DNA from: a bacterium
Lineage (GTDB): Bacteria > Sumerlaeota > Sumerlaeia > SLMS01 > JAHLLQ01
Assembly: GCA_020444065.1 (NCBI GenBank)
Contig: JAHLLQ010000003.1
Location: 320,979 to 384,978 of the forward strand
DNA: 64,000 nt
Direction of reading: 5' to 3'
Each line of letters begins with the position of its first letter. The first letter of the stretch is position 1. Made by a program: the position numbers and the translations under genes. Shown piece after piece: positions 50,756-59,658 of the stretch. A model generated the notes under the pieces. The model made no database searches, was not told the DNA's origin, and saw nothing but the letters and a program-made list of their open reading frames with translations.

Positions 50756-51216
50756 TGGCGCGTCGCCGTCGCAGCGATCCCCTCGGGCTGAAGAACATCG
50801 GGGCGACGTTGAATCTGACGCCGCTGCTGGATATTATCTTTAACCTGATCTTCTTCTTCATTCTTGCGACGAACATCCGCGAGCGCGATCGCTTCCTGGA
50901 GATCACGCTGCCGTCCTCGACCACGGCCGAGGCGCGCCCCGCCGAGAAGGAGATCCCGCGCGTGACGATGACGCGCGAGGGGGACCTGTTCTTCAAGGGT
51001 GAGAAGATCACGGCCGAGGGCCTGGCGGTGGAGTTGAAAATGGCGGCCGAGGACGGCGCCGAAGAGGTGATTCTGGCGAGCGACGGACAGTTGGCGTGGC
51101 AGCGCATCATCGATGTGACGGATATCTGTCGCGAGGCGGGAATTCTGCAGGTGACGCCGATGATCCGGAATGAAGAAACCCCTCCAGCAGGGCCGGAGGG
51201 GCAGGTGGATGAATAG
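50755..51216 (+). CDS. exbD: ExbD/TolR biopolymer transport protein
   Basis: The 153-residue protein has the basic N-terminus RRRRSDPLGLK, then one membrane span with the essential aspartate: LNLTPLLDIIFNLIFFFILAT. The periplasmic domain shows the family pattern PRVTMTREGDLFFKGEKITAEGL and EVILASDGQLAWQRIIDVTDICREAGI. It pairs with ExbB. The start is the ATG in the TGATG overlap with exbB, so the two are coupled. TolR is the alternative. Confidence 0.92.
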   Translation: MARRRRSDPLGLKNIGATLNLTPLLDIIFNLIFFFILATNIRERDRFLEITLPSSTTAEARPAEKEIPRVTMTREGDLFFKGEKITAEGLAVELKMAAEDGAEEVILASDGQLAWQRIIDVTDICREAGILQVTPMIRNEETPPAGPEGQVDE

Positions 51217-51278
51217 GCTTCATTGATCGCGAGCGGTGAAGCTCACGCGGCTCCCAGGAGCACATAACCCCTTACAGA
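51217..51278. other. short gap after exbD
   Basis: Nothing more than a short spacer is seen between the exbD stop and the end of the tiny frame at 51279. Confidence 0.4.
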
Positions 51279-51341
51279 TCAGCGTCCCAGAATCAGAATC
51301 GTCCCGGATTGCACAACGGGTGGCGCTTCGGTCGGTCTCAT
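51279..51341 (-). CDS. 20-residue ORF with a perfect Shine-Dalgarno
   Basis: An ATG at 51341 reads MRPTEAPPVVQSGTILILG plus R and stops at TGA. It is preceded by AGGAGG with a 5-base spacer, as strong a ribosome site as any in the window. The peptide has a proline-containing, charged N-terminus and a hydrophobic C-terminal end (GTILILG). It lies 70 bases downstream of the MFS stop on the same strand and may be co-transcribed with it. It is too short to judge by composition; the ribosome site is the only firm support. It could be a regulatory or leader peptide. Confidence 0.45.
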   Translation of the reverse strand: MRPTEAPPVVQSGTILILGR

Positions 51342-51411
51342 AACGTCCTCCTGAGGAGAAGTGGGCGATACCCCCGGCCCTGATTGTTCTACGCGGGTGG
51401 GGGAGAACCCT

Positions 51412-52680
51412 TCACGGCCCCGCTGCAGAATGTCGCGGCGGCAACCTTCGGTAAATCAGTAGTGCAGCACCCCCCAGGATGACAACGAACATTTTGACGG
51501 TGATGAACGGATCGAGCCATTCGGCGACGAATCCGGCAATCAGCGAGCCGATGGGCATGGAGCCACCGAAGGTCAAGGCCCAGATTCCCATGACGCGGCC
51601 GCGGATTTCGTCGGCCACGCTGATCTGCACAACGGTGTTGGCGGTCGAGATGAACGTAACGGCGCCCCAACCGGCAATCAGCAGCGGGATGATGAAACCC
51701 GCAAAGGAGTGCATGAAGGAGACCCAGCCGAGGCCGACGACCATGGCGCCGACGCCTGCGAAGAGCTGCATGCGACGGTTTGCGTGCTCGGTGCGGCTGG
51801 CGACGAAGAGCGCTCCGACCGTGGCGCCGACACCGAACATGGCCATCAGGATGCCGTAGCGCTTCTCGTCGATTTTGAGGTAATCTTGCGCGATGCCGGG
51901 CATGAGCGAGTTGAAGGACCAGCCAAAGACGCAGACGAAAAAGAGCAGGCTGAGGACGACGCGCACGCGGCGATTCACGAGGACCTCGCGGAGGCCGCCG
52001 CGGAGATGCTCGAGGCGGGAGACGGTGCTGCTTTTCTTCTCGAATCGGGGGAGACGAAGCTTGAGCAACATCGCGATCACAATCAAATACGTGATCGAAT
52101 CCATGCCGAAGCACCACGCCATCCCGACCGTGTTCATCAGAACGCCCGCCAAGGCCGGCCCGATCACGCGGGCCAGGTTCACCAGGCCGGAGTTGAGCGC
52201 GATGGCATTCATGAGGTTATCGCGCCCGACGAGTTCGACGACGAAAGCCTGGCGCGGTGGGACCTCGAAGGAGAATGCAACGCCGGCGATCGTGGCCAGG
52301 ACCATCAGGTGCCAGACCTGGATGGTGTCGGTGGCGACAAGGATGGCGATGGTCCCGGAGACAATCGCCGCAAGAATCTGGGAGTAAATGATGAGGCGGC
52401 GCTTCTCCATGCGGTCCGCGATGGCGCCTGCGATCGGGGCGAGGATGAACAGCGGCGCGAGGGACAAGGCCATCACGGCGCCGAGCAGATCCATGCGGCC
52501 GGTGAGTTCAAAGACGAGCCACCCCATGGCGGTGCGCCGCATCCACGTGCCGACGAGAGACATTCCCTGGCCGATATAGAAGAGGCGAAAGTTCCGGACG
52601 CCGAGCGCGCGGAAGGTCTGTTGCCAGCCGACGGGCTTGGTCGGGACGGCCTCTGGGGAGAACGCCGTCGTTGTCGACAT
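51412..52680 (-). CDS. MFS transporter (EntS/MFS_3-like)
   Basis: The 422-residue protein has about twelve membrane helices. ALGVRNFRLFYIGQGMSLVGTWMRRTAMGWLVFELT and the helix 2-3 loop GAIADRMEKRRLIIYSQIL are typical of the MFS_3/enterobactin-exporter group. A central charged loop (LPRFEKKSSTVSRLEHLRGGLREVL) splits two halves of six helices. The substrate is unknown. A start at MSTTTAFSPEAV (52680) begins the conserved N-terminus, though no ribosome site precedes it; the frame extends further upstream in unlikely proline-rich sequence. The tiny ORF follows downstream. Confidence 0.9.
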   Translation of the reverse strand: MSTTTAFSPEAVPTKPVGWQQTFRALGVRNFRLFYIGQGMSLVGTWMRRTAMGWLVFELTGRMDLLGAVMALSLAPLFILAPIAGAIADRMEKRRLIIYSQILAAIVSGTIAILVATDTIQVWHLMVLATIAGVAFSFEVPPRQAFVVELVGRDNLMNAIALNSGLVNLARVIGPALAGVLMNTVGMAWCFGMDSITYLIVIAMLLKLRLPRFEKKSSTVSRLEHLRGGLREVLVNRRVRVVLSLLFFVCVFGWSFNSLMPGIAQDYLKIDEKRYGILMAMFGVGATVGALFVASRTEHANRRMQLFAGVGAMVVGLGWVSFMHSFAGFIIPLLIAGWGAVTFISTANTVVQISVADEIRGRVMGIWALTFGGSMPIGSLIAGFVAEWLDPFITVKMFVVILGGAALLIYRRLPPRHSAAGP

Positions 52681-52783
52681 GCGCGGGTCGCGCGGCTCGG
52701 GCGGATTCGGCGGGGTTGGGTGGTTCGGGTCGTTCAAGGAGTTGTTCCGTATGTGTTTGTGTCGAGTTGTTCGGGCATGACTT

Positions 52784-52882
52784 GTTCGCCCCCTCCGGGG
52801 ACGAATGGAAGCGGACGATTTCCCCGGGTTCCCTCCCGCTGATCGGTCACCCGGGGCCATTCAGCTATGCCCCCTTCGGGGA
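52784..52882 (+). repeat. intergenic repeat family B, copy 3
   Basis: The string CGCCCCCTCCGGGGACGAAT, then CCCCGGGTTCCC, then CACCCGGGGCCATTCAGC and CCCCCTTCGGGG has the same order as copy 1 at 6165-6256. It fills most of the gap between the MFS gene and pdxJ. Confidence 0.6.
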
Positions 52883-52974
52883 CCGCTGCGCTTTGGTGCC
52901 CCTCTCATCCGCGGTCAGTTGCAGAGGCTATCGGCGTCTGCCTCCCCTTCCGCTTTCGCCAATGTCCCGGCGGG

Positions 52975-53697
52975 CTACTTCTCCTGCAGGACGCGCAGAT
53001 ATTCGCCGATTGTTTTCTGCCAGCCCATCAGCAGGGCGTCTCTGACGAGTGCGTGCCCGATGGAGACTTCCGCCAGGCCGGGGAGATTGCGCATCAGGAC
53101 CAGGTTTTCCAGATCCAGGTCATGACCGGCGTTGATGCCGAGGCCGATGTCGACGGCGTGCTGGGCGGCGGTTGCAAATTCCTGGTAGGAGGCTTTGCCG
53201 CGGCCGGCGGCGAATTCTTCGGCGAACGGGCCTGTGTAGAACTCGATCCGATCGGCGCCCGCTTCCCGCGCCGCATCGATTTCAGCAAGATTCGTTTCCA
53301 TAAACACGGAGACGCGCGCGCCGACGCCTTTGAGGCGCGCGATCGTGTCGCGTAGGAAAGCCTGGTGCTCGCGCGCTTTCCAGCCGGCGTTGCTTGTCAA
53401 GACGCCGGGCGGGTCCGGGACGAGGGTCGCCTGGTCCGGGCGCGTCTCCTCGATGATCTGGCAGTAGCGCTCGTCGGGATAGCCCTCGATGTTGAACTCG
53501 ACGGCCTTACAGAGGGGACGGAGATCGGTGACGTCGGTGCGGCGGATGTGGCGTTCGTCTGGGCGCGGATGCACGGTGATGCCATGCGCGCCGGCATCGA
53601 TGGCCATCTGGGCGAAGCGCGTGACGGAGGGCACTGTGCCTCCGCGAGAGTTCCGCAACGTGGCGATTTTGTTCACGTTTACGCTGAGTTTGATCAT
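52975..53697 (-). CDS. pdxJ: pyridoxine 5'-phosphate synthase
   Basis: PdxJ condenses 3-amino-2-oxopropyl phosphate with deoxyxylulose phosphate to pyridoxine 5'-phosphate in the DXP-dependent vitamin B6 pathway. The start MIKLSVNVNKIATLRNSRGG is the family N-terminus. GAHGITVHPRPDERHI contains the active-site His/Arg, and EFNIEGYPDERYCQIIEE, ARVSVFMETNLAEIDAA, GADRIEFYTGPFAEEFA and GINAGHDLDLENL follow in order. Length (240) is normal. An in-frame GTG three codons upstream is possible. Between 52683 and 52975 lies a repeat B copy. Confidence 0.97.
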   Translation of the reverse strand: MIKLSVNVNKIATLRNSRGGTVPSVTRFAQMAIDAGAHGITVHPRPDERHIRRTDVTDLRPLCKAVEFNIEGYPDERYCQIIEETRPDQATLVPDPPGVLTSNAGWKAREHQAFLRDTIARLKGVGARVSVFMETNLAEIDAAREAGADRIEFYTGPFAEEFAAGRGKASYQEFATAAQHAVDIGLGINAGHDLDLENLVLMRNLPGLAEVSIGHALVRDALLMGWQKTIGEYLRVLQEK

Positions 53698-53709
53698 GTC
53701 CGTCACCTG

Positions 53710-54066
53710 TCAGTAGTCATCCATCTTGGGCTTCTGGCGCAGTTTCTTCTTCTGCGCACGCTGGTGCTTGTGTTCGAGAATCCGTTCGCGCACGGCTTTC
53801 GGTTGGGATGTCGGGATTCGGCGCCGACGTCGGTGATTGCGCTTTTCGAGCTTCTGGCGCAGTTGGATCAGTGCGACTTCTTTGTTCTGATGCTGGCTGC
53901 GCTCGCGCTGGCAGGTCGTCACGAGTCCCGTGGGGCGATGGCGGAGACGGACGGCGGTCTCGCGGCGGTTGACGTTCTGGCCGCCGGCTCCGCTGGAGCA
54001 GAAGGTCTCCACATCGCACTGAGCCATGAGCTCGTCGTCGGATTTAGGAATGGGGAAGAACGACAT
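53710..54066 (-). CDS. RF-1 domain peptide chain release factor-like protein
   Basis: The 118-residue protein is a single RF-1 domain with the catalytic GGQ loop: [21 protein letters not shown] (GGQ at residues 28-30). [26 protein letters not shown] and a strongly basic tail ([30 protein letters not shown]) follow. Like ArfB or mitochondrial C12orf65-type factors, it lacks codon-recognition domains and would hydrolyse peptidyl-tRNA on stalled ribosomes. It is shorter than ArfB, and the tail probably binds rRNA. The start [13 protein letters not shown] at 54066 leaves a typical N-terminus. It sits 12 bases upstream of pdxJ. Confidence 0.88.
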   Translation of the reverse strand: MSFFPIPKSDDELMAQCDVETFCSSGAGGQNVNRRETAVRLRHRPTGLVTTCQRERSQHQNKEVALIQLRQKLEKRNHRRRRRIPTSQPKAVRERILEHKHQRAQKKKLRQKPKMDDY

Positions 54067-54344
54067 CGCGAGAGACCTTGCGCAGGGCGAAAAATACCGG
54101 GAACGGCGAACGAATCGCCGTTCTATGGTGGCCATTGAGGCTGAGAGGGGGGCTGAAGGTCAAGACCGGCATCTTGTGCAGGACGTCCTGCCGATGTGCG
54201 AATGGGAATCGAATCGCCTCGGCGAGGCTTTGTTGTCTCCGTATCTTTCGTTGACAGTGTTTTTCGCTCAATGATCCACAGGGGCCGGGTAGTGGCGCCG
54301 TGTCTGGAATGGTGCCCCCGTCCCGCTGCGCCTGCGGAGGGTTC

Positions 54345-55304
54345 ATGCGCCTTGCGAAAGCACAACTGCTGTGTGTCGCCGTCTGGCTTCTGGCCGGGGT
54401 GTTTGTGCTCGGGGCGCCGCGTTCTGCGATGGCGGTGAATGGGTTCTACTATCGCGTTCAGCCGGGCGAGAATATCGATGGCGTGGCGCGGCGTTTTCGC
54501 GTGTCGGCATATGATATTGCGAAGGCGAATCGCATTGGCGTGAACAGCCAACTGGTGGGCGGATCGCAACTCTACATCCCCGCATCGCCTCAGCCGCGTG
54601 TTCCTCAACAATACGCGGCGGCGACGAACACATCGTCGCGATCGGCACCGCGGTCGGCTCCAAAGCCATCGAAACCGACGCAGGTGCGAGTGCAGAAGGG
54701 CGACAGTCTCTGGCGGATCAGTCGGAAGTACGATGTATCGATCGCGGACTTGGCGCGTGCAAACGGGATTCGCCAGGATGCCGTTCTGCAGGTCGGCCAG
54801 GTGCTGAAACTGCCGGGCGAATCGAGCGGCGGTTCTTCCCCGCAGTCCAGTTCATCCAGTCAGCAACCAACACGATCTTATGCGCCGCCCTCGCGTTCGT
54901 CCGGCGGCAGCACGTCGAGCACTTCGGCCAGTTCCCGCGGTTTCAGTTGGCCGGTCGAGGGGCGCATCTTGAGGGGATACGAGTCGAGCAGCACGCGAAA
55001 GCACTTTGGAATCAACATCGCCGTGCCGGTGGGGACGGAGATCCGAGCGGCTCGCGACGGTACGGTGGTCTATGCGGGCAGCACGATCACGGCGTACGGC
55101 AACATGGTGATTGTGAGTCACGACGGCGGCTATGCGACGTGCTATGCATTCAACGATCGGAACCTGGTGCGCGTGAATCAGCGCGTGAATCGCGGCGACG
55201 TGATTGCGCTCTCGGGCGAATCGGGTAAGGGCGACGAGCCGTATGTGCACTTTCAGCTTCGCCGCAACGGCGACGCGATCGATCCCGGGCCGTATTTGCC
55301 GTAG
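54345..55304 (+). CDS. LysM and M23-like protein, NlpD-type, catalytic site degenerate
   Basis: The 319-residue protein has a signal peptide, two LysM domains (about 35-80 and 112-157; FYYRVQPGENIDGVARRFRVSA and VRVQKGDSLWRISRKYDVSI) that bind peptidoglycan, a Ser-rich linker, and an M23 (LytM) domain at about 200-316. Key M23 residues are changed: HxxxD is H220-F-G-I-N224, the YAHL histidine is Phe269, and HxH is Y300-V-H302. It is therefore likely to be non-catalytic and act like NlpD/EnvC, which activate amidases at division. GGAGG precedes the start. Confidence 0.9.
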   Translation: MRLAKAQLLCVAVWLLAGVFVLGAPRSAMAVNGFYYRVQPGENIDGVARRFRVSAYDIAKANRIGVNSQLVGGSQLYIPASPQPRVPQQYAAATNTSSRSAPRSAPKPSKPTQVRVQKGDSLWRISRKYDVSIADLARANGIRQDAVLQVGQVLKLPGESSGGSSPQSSSSSQQPTRSYAPPSRSSGGSTSSTSASSRGFSWPVEGRILRGYESSSTRKHFGINIAVPVGTEIRAARDGTVVYAGSTITAYGNMVIVSHDGGYATCYAFNDRNLVRVNQRVNRGDVIALSGESGKGDEPYVHFQLRRNGDAIDPGPYLP

Positions 55305-55310
55305 GTGGGG

Positions 55311-55578
55311 CGCGCTTTCAGCGCTCCGTGAGCGGGCGTCGTTGAACCCAGGGCTTTCGCCCTGGGCTGGTATGTGGCGGGGCGTTGCCCCTTCAATCGA
55401 TGATCTCAGAGCAGATCCGGTTGCGCTTACGCGCACGAGGAAAACGCGGCTGCTTCTTGAGGTGTCTTGAGCATCCTTGCTCAAGCCCCATGGGCGCAGG
55501 CCATTTCCATTGGGGTTCTCGCCCATCCTGCAAACGAGTGCGGGCTGGCTCTTGGGCAAAGATGCCCAAGTCACCTCG
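55311..55578 (+). repeat. composite repeat family C, copy 1
   Basis: The order is GCGCTTTCAGCGCTCCG; CCCAGGGC, loop, GCCCTGGGCTG; GGGGCGTTGCCCCTT; CTTGAGCATCCTTGCTCAAG; and CTTGGGCAAAGATGCCCAAG followed by GTCACCTC. This makes several consecutive hairpins over about 270 bases. Copy 2 is at 59659-59891. Confidence 0.65.
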
Positions 55579-55615
55579 GGGCGAATCGATCCAAGTCGTG
55601 CATCGCGGAGTGCTT

Positions 55616-55641
55616 GCCGGCTGGAAGTCGGCGGTCCCGGC
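55616..55641 (+). repeat. intergenic repeat family D, copy 2
   Basis: TGCCGGCTGGAAGTCGGCG followed by GTCCCGG differs from copy 3 at 58316 by one base in the arm. Confidence 0.6.
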
Positions 55642-57090
55642 CTATTCTCTTGCGACCAGTTCGCGGAGGTAGAGGACGTTTCCAGGGTGGTGGGTAGTAA
55701 GGATGCCTGTCTGGTTGACGCGATAGGCGGGGTGGTTGCTGTAGGGTGTTTGTTCAATCAGGGTGATGAGCCAGATACGTTGCGGGCGGTTCTTTGGCGA
55801 TGCGATTGCCAGCGGATCGGCCGCGGGAAGAGGATCCTTCATATAGCGTTCGGCGAGTGGCTGCAGGCGCGGTGGCAGGACGAGCAGGGCATCGCCGCGT
55901 TGGGCGTGGGCTTCGATCATCTCGGCGGCGCGATCCCAAACGCGGTGTTGGCGGGTGCGCTTCATGTCGGCAATGTAGATGCTGCCGCAGAGGAGTTCGA
56001 TGGCGATGGCGACAATAATGGCTTTGCGCAGGCGAGAGAATTCCAATCCCCACAACAGCACGAGTTGAAAGACCGGCACGGCAATGATGAGGTAACGCTG
56101 TCCGTAGAGGACGATTGGCAGAAAGAACCCCACCACTGTCGGCAAGACCAGCAGAGAAACGAATGCGAGCGCGAGAGGCCATTCCCGTGGGATGGAGCGG
56201 CGCTGAATGGACTGGCGCACCGGCAAAGCGATTGCAAAGGCAAGAATCCCTGAGACGACGATCAACGCAATGACTGGCAGGGGGACGGGGATTGCCGGAT
56301 GGATCGGGCCAGCGACCTGGGCTTGCAGGATGTCCAAGAGCCGTCCGGCAGTGAGTGTCTCGGTGAGCCAGCCGAGACCTTTCTCAGAAACCAGATCCCG
56401 CACGGCACGGATCGCGATCGGTCCACCGGCGATGACGCCAAGGATCAGGCCCATGGTTTCGGGCCACTGGCGCGCGCGGCGTTGCACGACTGGATAAAGA
56501 ATCAGCGCCGTCATCGCCCAGAACCATATGAACAGCCCGAAGTAGTGCATCCAGCATGCGGCCGCGATGGCGAGGGCGCCGACGGTGCCTCCGATCGCGC
56601 GGGCTTGAGGGCGCAGGTCCTCGCGCATCAGGCGAAGCACGCCCCACATGCCGGCGAGTTCCATCGTGACCAGGAGCGAGTAGGAGCGGGCTTCCTGAGC
56701 GTACCAGGCGAGGAAAGGAGACAGGGCGGCGATGAGGGCCGCCAGGAGGGCTCTGCGCCGCGACCCCGGCCAGATCTGCAGCGCCACGAGATACATGAGC
56801 CAGACACTGGCGATGCCGCCGAGCGCCGAAGGCAGGCGGAGTGCCTTGTCCGTCAATCCAGCGTATCGCGTCCAACCGTAGAGCGTCAGGAAGTAGAGCG
56901 GCGGGTGCGGATCGCGTTGGGCGACGGCTTCGACGACATCCGCGGCGGAATCCTGGTCGACCGTCAGTAGCGTGTAGAACTCGTCCGCCCAGAGGCTTTC
57001 CTGCCCAAGCCCGGTGAGATGCACGGCCGCCGCCAGCAGAAGAATCGCGGCGAGAAAAAGCGGGGCATGTCGGTGCAGGATGGACGTCAT
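55642..57090 (-). CDS. GT39-like glycosyltransferase family membrane protein
   Basis: The 482-residue protein has about 11 membrane helices. The first periplasmic loop has the acidic motif ESLWADEFYT and DPHPPLYFLTLYGW, which is the pattern of the GT39/ArnT/PMT family of lipid-linked sugar transferases. The rest alternates long hydrophobic helices with a C-terminal soluble domain of about 110 residues (WDRAAEMIEAHAQRGDALLVLPP...). The donor would be a polyprenyl-phosphate sugar; the acceptor is unknown. The start at 57090 (MTSILHRHAPLFLAAILLLA) is preferred over an extension. It overlaps no neighbour and is divergent from the AEC gene. Confidence 0.83.
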   Translation of the reverse strand: MTSILHRHAPLFLAAILLLAAAVHLTGLGQESLWADEFYTLLTVDQDSAADVVEAVAQRDPHPPLYFLTLYGWTRYAGLTDKALRLPSALGGIASVWLMYLVALQIWPGSRRRALLAALIAALSPFLAWYAQEARSYSLLVTMELAGMWGVLRLMREDLRPQARAIGGTVGALAIAAACWMHYFGLFIWFWAMTALILYPVVQRRARQWPETMGLILGVIAGGPIAIRAVRDLVSEKGLGWLTETLTAGRLLDILQAQVAGPIHPAIPVPLPVIALIVVSGILAFAIALPVRQSIQRRSIPREWPLALAFVSLLVLPTVVGFFLPIVLYGQRYLIIAVPVFQLVLLWGLEFSRLRKAIIVAIAIELLCGSIYIADMKRTRQHRVWDRAAEMIEAHAQRGDALLVLPPRLQPLAERYMKDPLPAADPLAIASPKNRPQRIWLITLIEQTPYSNHPAYRVNQTGILTTHHPGNVLYLRELVARE

Positions 57091-57210
57091 GGCGGAGCCC
57101 GGGGATGATCTCGCCCTCACGGTGTCGGGGCTGTTGGCGCGGTGCAAGCCCTGGTTGGCGGAATATGCTTCGGCGGGACACTTGCTTCCTGGGGGCGGTT
57201 GCTATAGGAA

Positions 57211-58278
57211 ATGGCGCGCGCCTTTGTGGAGAGTGGCTTGGATCATCTGTCTGTTTCATTCCTGGATGCACTCGCTTCGTCGTTCGGAGCGGTGGCTTCG
57301 CTGTTCCTGGTCAGCCTTGTTGGTTTCATCGGAGTCCGGCGGAAGATTCTGTCGGACGAGGCAATCAATGCGCTGACGCGGTTGATTATCGACGTGATCG
57401 TGCCGGCGCGGCTTGCGGTTTCGATGATGCGCGGCTTGAGCGGCGAGACGTTCAATGACGCCGGGGCGCTGATCTTCCTGTTTCTGGTGTGGACGATTGG
57501 GAGTTGCTTGATCGCGATCGGTGTGACGCGTGTGTGGCGACGCGGGTCGACACCGGCGGGCGATCGGTCGATCTGGTGTCTGTCGACGTTCCAGAATGCG
57601 ATCTATGTTCCGCTGCCGCTGGTGCTTGCGATTCTGCCGGCAGAGTTGGAGAGCCGGGCGACGGTTTACGTGGGCGCGGCCGTGATCGTGATGTCGATGA
57701 TCATGTGGACGGCGGGCGTGTTTCTGTTGCGGGGCGACGAGGAGCGGGCGCGCCGCGTGGACGGTTCTTGGATGGATTCCATGCGGGGCGCGTTCAATCC
57801 CCCGGTGCTGGGCATTCTGACCGGTTCGGTGTTGGCATTTGTTCCGGGGTTCGCCGAGGCGGCCTCCGGCGGGCAGGCACCTGCGCTGATTATGATTCCA
57901 GTCAGGGCCGCCGACACAATCGGGGCCGCAATGGCGCCGCTGGCGATGATTCTGCTCGGCATGATGATCGGGCGCGTTCACTTGCGCAAGATGCTAAAGG
58001 TGCGGAACGTCTTGATCCCAATCGTTATTCGCCAGGTGCTGTCGCCGTTGATCATGTATGTTGTGATCCGGTGGGGCGGGCTTGGTTGGGTATCGCCGTT
58101 GATGGGACTGGTTCTGGTGATCGAAATGGCGGCACCGCCAGCCGTGAATCTCTCCGTGGCGGCGCGACGGTATGGAGGCGATTGGGAGTTGGTGTCGTCG
58201 GTGTTGCTGGTGGCTTATACGGTGACGTTGATAACGCTGCCGCTGTGGACGGCGCTTGCTCTGGCGACGTTGGGGTGA
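57211..58278 (+). CDS. AEC family transporter
   Basis: The 355-residue protein has about ten hydrophobic helices in two halves. SLVGFIGVRRKILSDEAINALTRLIIDVIVPARLAVSMM in the first half, and LGMMIGRVHLRKMLKVRNVLIPIVIRQVLSP with LVIEMAAPPAVNLSVAARRYGGD in the second, are the family (auxin efflux carrier) features. Members move carboxylates or auxin-like acids; the substrate is unknown. AGGAA lies immediately before the ATG. It is followed by a repeat D copy and convergent htrA. Confidence 0.9.
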   Translation: MARAFVESGLDHLSVSFLDALASSFGAVASLFLVSLVGFIGVRRKILSDEAINALTRLIIDVIVPARLAVSMMRGLSGETFNDAGALIFLFLVWTIGSCLIAIGVTRVWRRGSTPAGDRSIWCLSTFQNAIYVPLPLVLAILPAELESRATVYVGAAVIVMSMIMWTAGVFLLRGDEERARRVDGSWMDSMRGAFNPPVLGILTGSVLAFVPGFAEAASGGQAPALIMIPVRAADTIGAAMAPLAMILLGMMIGRVHLRKMLKVRNVLIPIVIRQVLSPLIMYVVIRWGGLGWVSPLMGLVLVIEMAAPPAVNLSVAARRYGGDWELVSSVLLVAYTVTLITLPLWTALALATLG

Positions 58279-58315
58279 GGTGGCATTGTTCGAGTGTCTA
58301 AGGTTCGCGGGATGT

Positions 58316-58341
58316 TGCCGGCTGGAAGCCGGCGGTCCCGG
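58316..58341 (+). repeat. intergenic repeat family D, copy 3
   Basis: TGCCGGCTGGAAGCCGGCG followed by GTCCCGG lies in the 65-base gap between the convergent AEC and HtrA genes, where its hairpin could end both transcripts. Confidence 0.65.
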
Positions 58342-58343
58342 GG

Positions 58344-59480
58344 TTATTTCTTCGCTTCGGAAATCGTGTATTGAACCTCGCGAGTTTGGCCGCTTCGCCA
58401 GACTTCCATGTCGACGGTTTCGCCGACTTGTTTGCTGGCGAGCAACAGCTCGACATCGGCGCGGGCTGAGACGTCGCGGTCATCGATCGAGAGGATGACG
58501 TCGCCGACTTCGAGTCCGGCTTTTTCCGCAGGGCCGTCTTCGGCCATCTGGCTGATGACCACGCCGCGAACGCGTGGGGTGTTCAGCGTCAGGCCTTCGA
58601 AATCGATCAACATCGGTCGCAGGCGTCCGTACTCGAGAATCTCGTCGACGAAGCCCTTCGCGCGGTTGATCGGAATGGCGAAGCCCATACCGCTGGAGGT
58701 TCCGCTGCCGGAGACGATGAAGGTGTTGATGCCGACGACGGCGCCGGTGGCGTCCACGAGCGGTCCGCCGCTGTTGCCGGGGTTGATCGCGGCATCGGTC
58801 TGGATCATATCCTGGTAAACGCGCAAGTGCTGGCGGTCCGGTCGGAAGGAGCGATGCATGGCGCTGATCACGCCGGCTGTGACAGTCGGGCGAGGGTCTT
58901 CGATCAGATTGCCGAACGGATTACCGAAAGCCATGGCGGTTTCGCCGATCCGCAGCGTGTCGGAATCGCCGAGGGAGAGCGGTTCGGGCAGTTCTTCCTC
59001 GGGCACATCGACTTTAAGCATTGCGACGTCCATCAAGCGCGACGCGCCAAGAACATCCGCATCGATTTCTCGGCCGTCGCCAAGGGTGATAAAGACCTTC
59101 TCGGCGTTTTCAATGACGTGGAAGTTCGTGAGGATGTGACCTTTCTTATCGAGGAGGAAGCCGCTGCCCATGTAGGGCAGGCGTTCGAGGACCTGACGCC
59201 GACGGTAGAAGAATGGCTGGAAGAAGTCCTGGTAGGGGTCGGCGACCCAGGCGCGGCGCACGGCGCCTACGGTCAGGACGCCCGGGCTGACTTGCTCGAC
59301 GACATCTACGATCGGCAGATCCGGGCGCTGTGGAAGGGGCGTCTCGGCGGCCACGGCTTCGTTGATGATCAGTGATGCTGCATCCCGGTGGCTGAGAAGA
59401 GTGACCCCCGCCGCAACGCCCAGGCCAAAAATGGCCAGTGCGACAAAGAGTCCGCGCAGATTGAGAGTTTTGTTCTTCAT
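58344..59480 (-). CDS. periplasmic HtrA/DegP-like serine protease
   Basis: The 378-residue protease has an N-terminal hydrophobic anchor (LRGLFVALAIFGLGVAAGVTLL) and the full trypsin-like triad: His121 in TNFHVIENA, Asp151 in RLMDVAMLKVD, Ser237 in NPGNSGGPLVD. A PDZ domain follows (about 285-375: GVVISQMAEDGPAEKAGLEVGDVILSIDDRDV). It removes or refolds misfolded envelope proteins. The start MKNKTLNLRG at 59480 is preferred; the frame extends about 100 codons further into repeat sequence, which is not coding. It is convergent with the AEC gene. Confidence 0.95.
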   Translation of the reverse strand: MKNKTLNLRGLFVALAIFGLGVAAGVTLLSHRDAASLIINEAVAAETPLPQRPDLPIVDVVEQVSPGVLTVGAVRRAWVADPYQDFFQPFFYRRRQVLERLPYMGSGFLLDKKGHILTNFHVIENAEKVFITLGDGREIDADVLGASRLMDVAMLKVDVPEEELPEPLSLGDSDTLRIGETAMAFGNPFGNLIEDPRPTVTAGVISAMHRSFRPDRQHLRVYQDMIQTDAAINPGNSGGPLVDATGAVVGINTFIVSGSGTSSGMGFAIPINRAKGFVDEILEYGRLRPMLIDFEGLTLNTPRVRGVVISQMAEDGPAEKAGLEVGDVILSIDDRDVSARADVELLLASKQVGETVDMEVWRSGQTREVQYTISEAKK

Positions 59481-59587
59481 AAGCCCGCTTGCTCCTGCGA
59501 AATTGACGCAAAGACGTCCCTGGGACGCCTGTCTGGTCATTGGACAAGGCAAATCCCGGGCCTGTTCCCGGGGGGGGAGAGGGGGGC

Positions 59588-59618
59588 ACCACAGAGGCAC
59601 GAAGGACACGAAGAGTGG
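59588..59618 (+). repeat. triple CACGRA repeat, copy 7
   Basis: The units are ACCACAGAGG, CACGAAGGA and CACGAAGAGTGGGG. Confidence 0.6.
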
Positions 59619-59658
59619 GGAGAAGTTCGAAGGGATCGGTTGTGTGCCGGGGATGGAT

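Larger units (their letters stand above)
55305..55641. other. intergenic region filled by repeats C and D
   Basis: The region is a composite of repeat C (55311-55578) and repeat D (55616-55641). No gene is seen. The hairpin strings GCGCTTTCAGCGC and CCCAGGGC/GCCCTGGG recur at 59659-59740. Confidence 0.6.
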
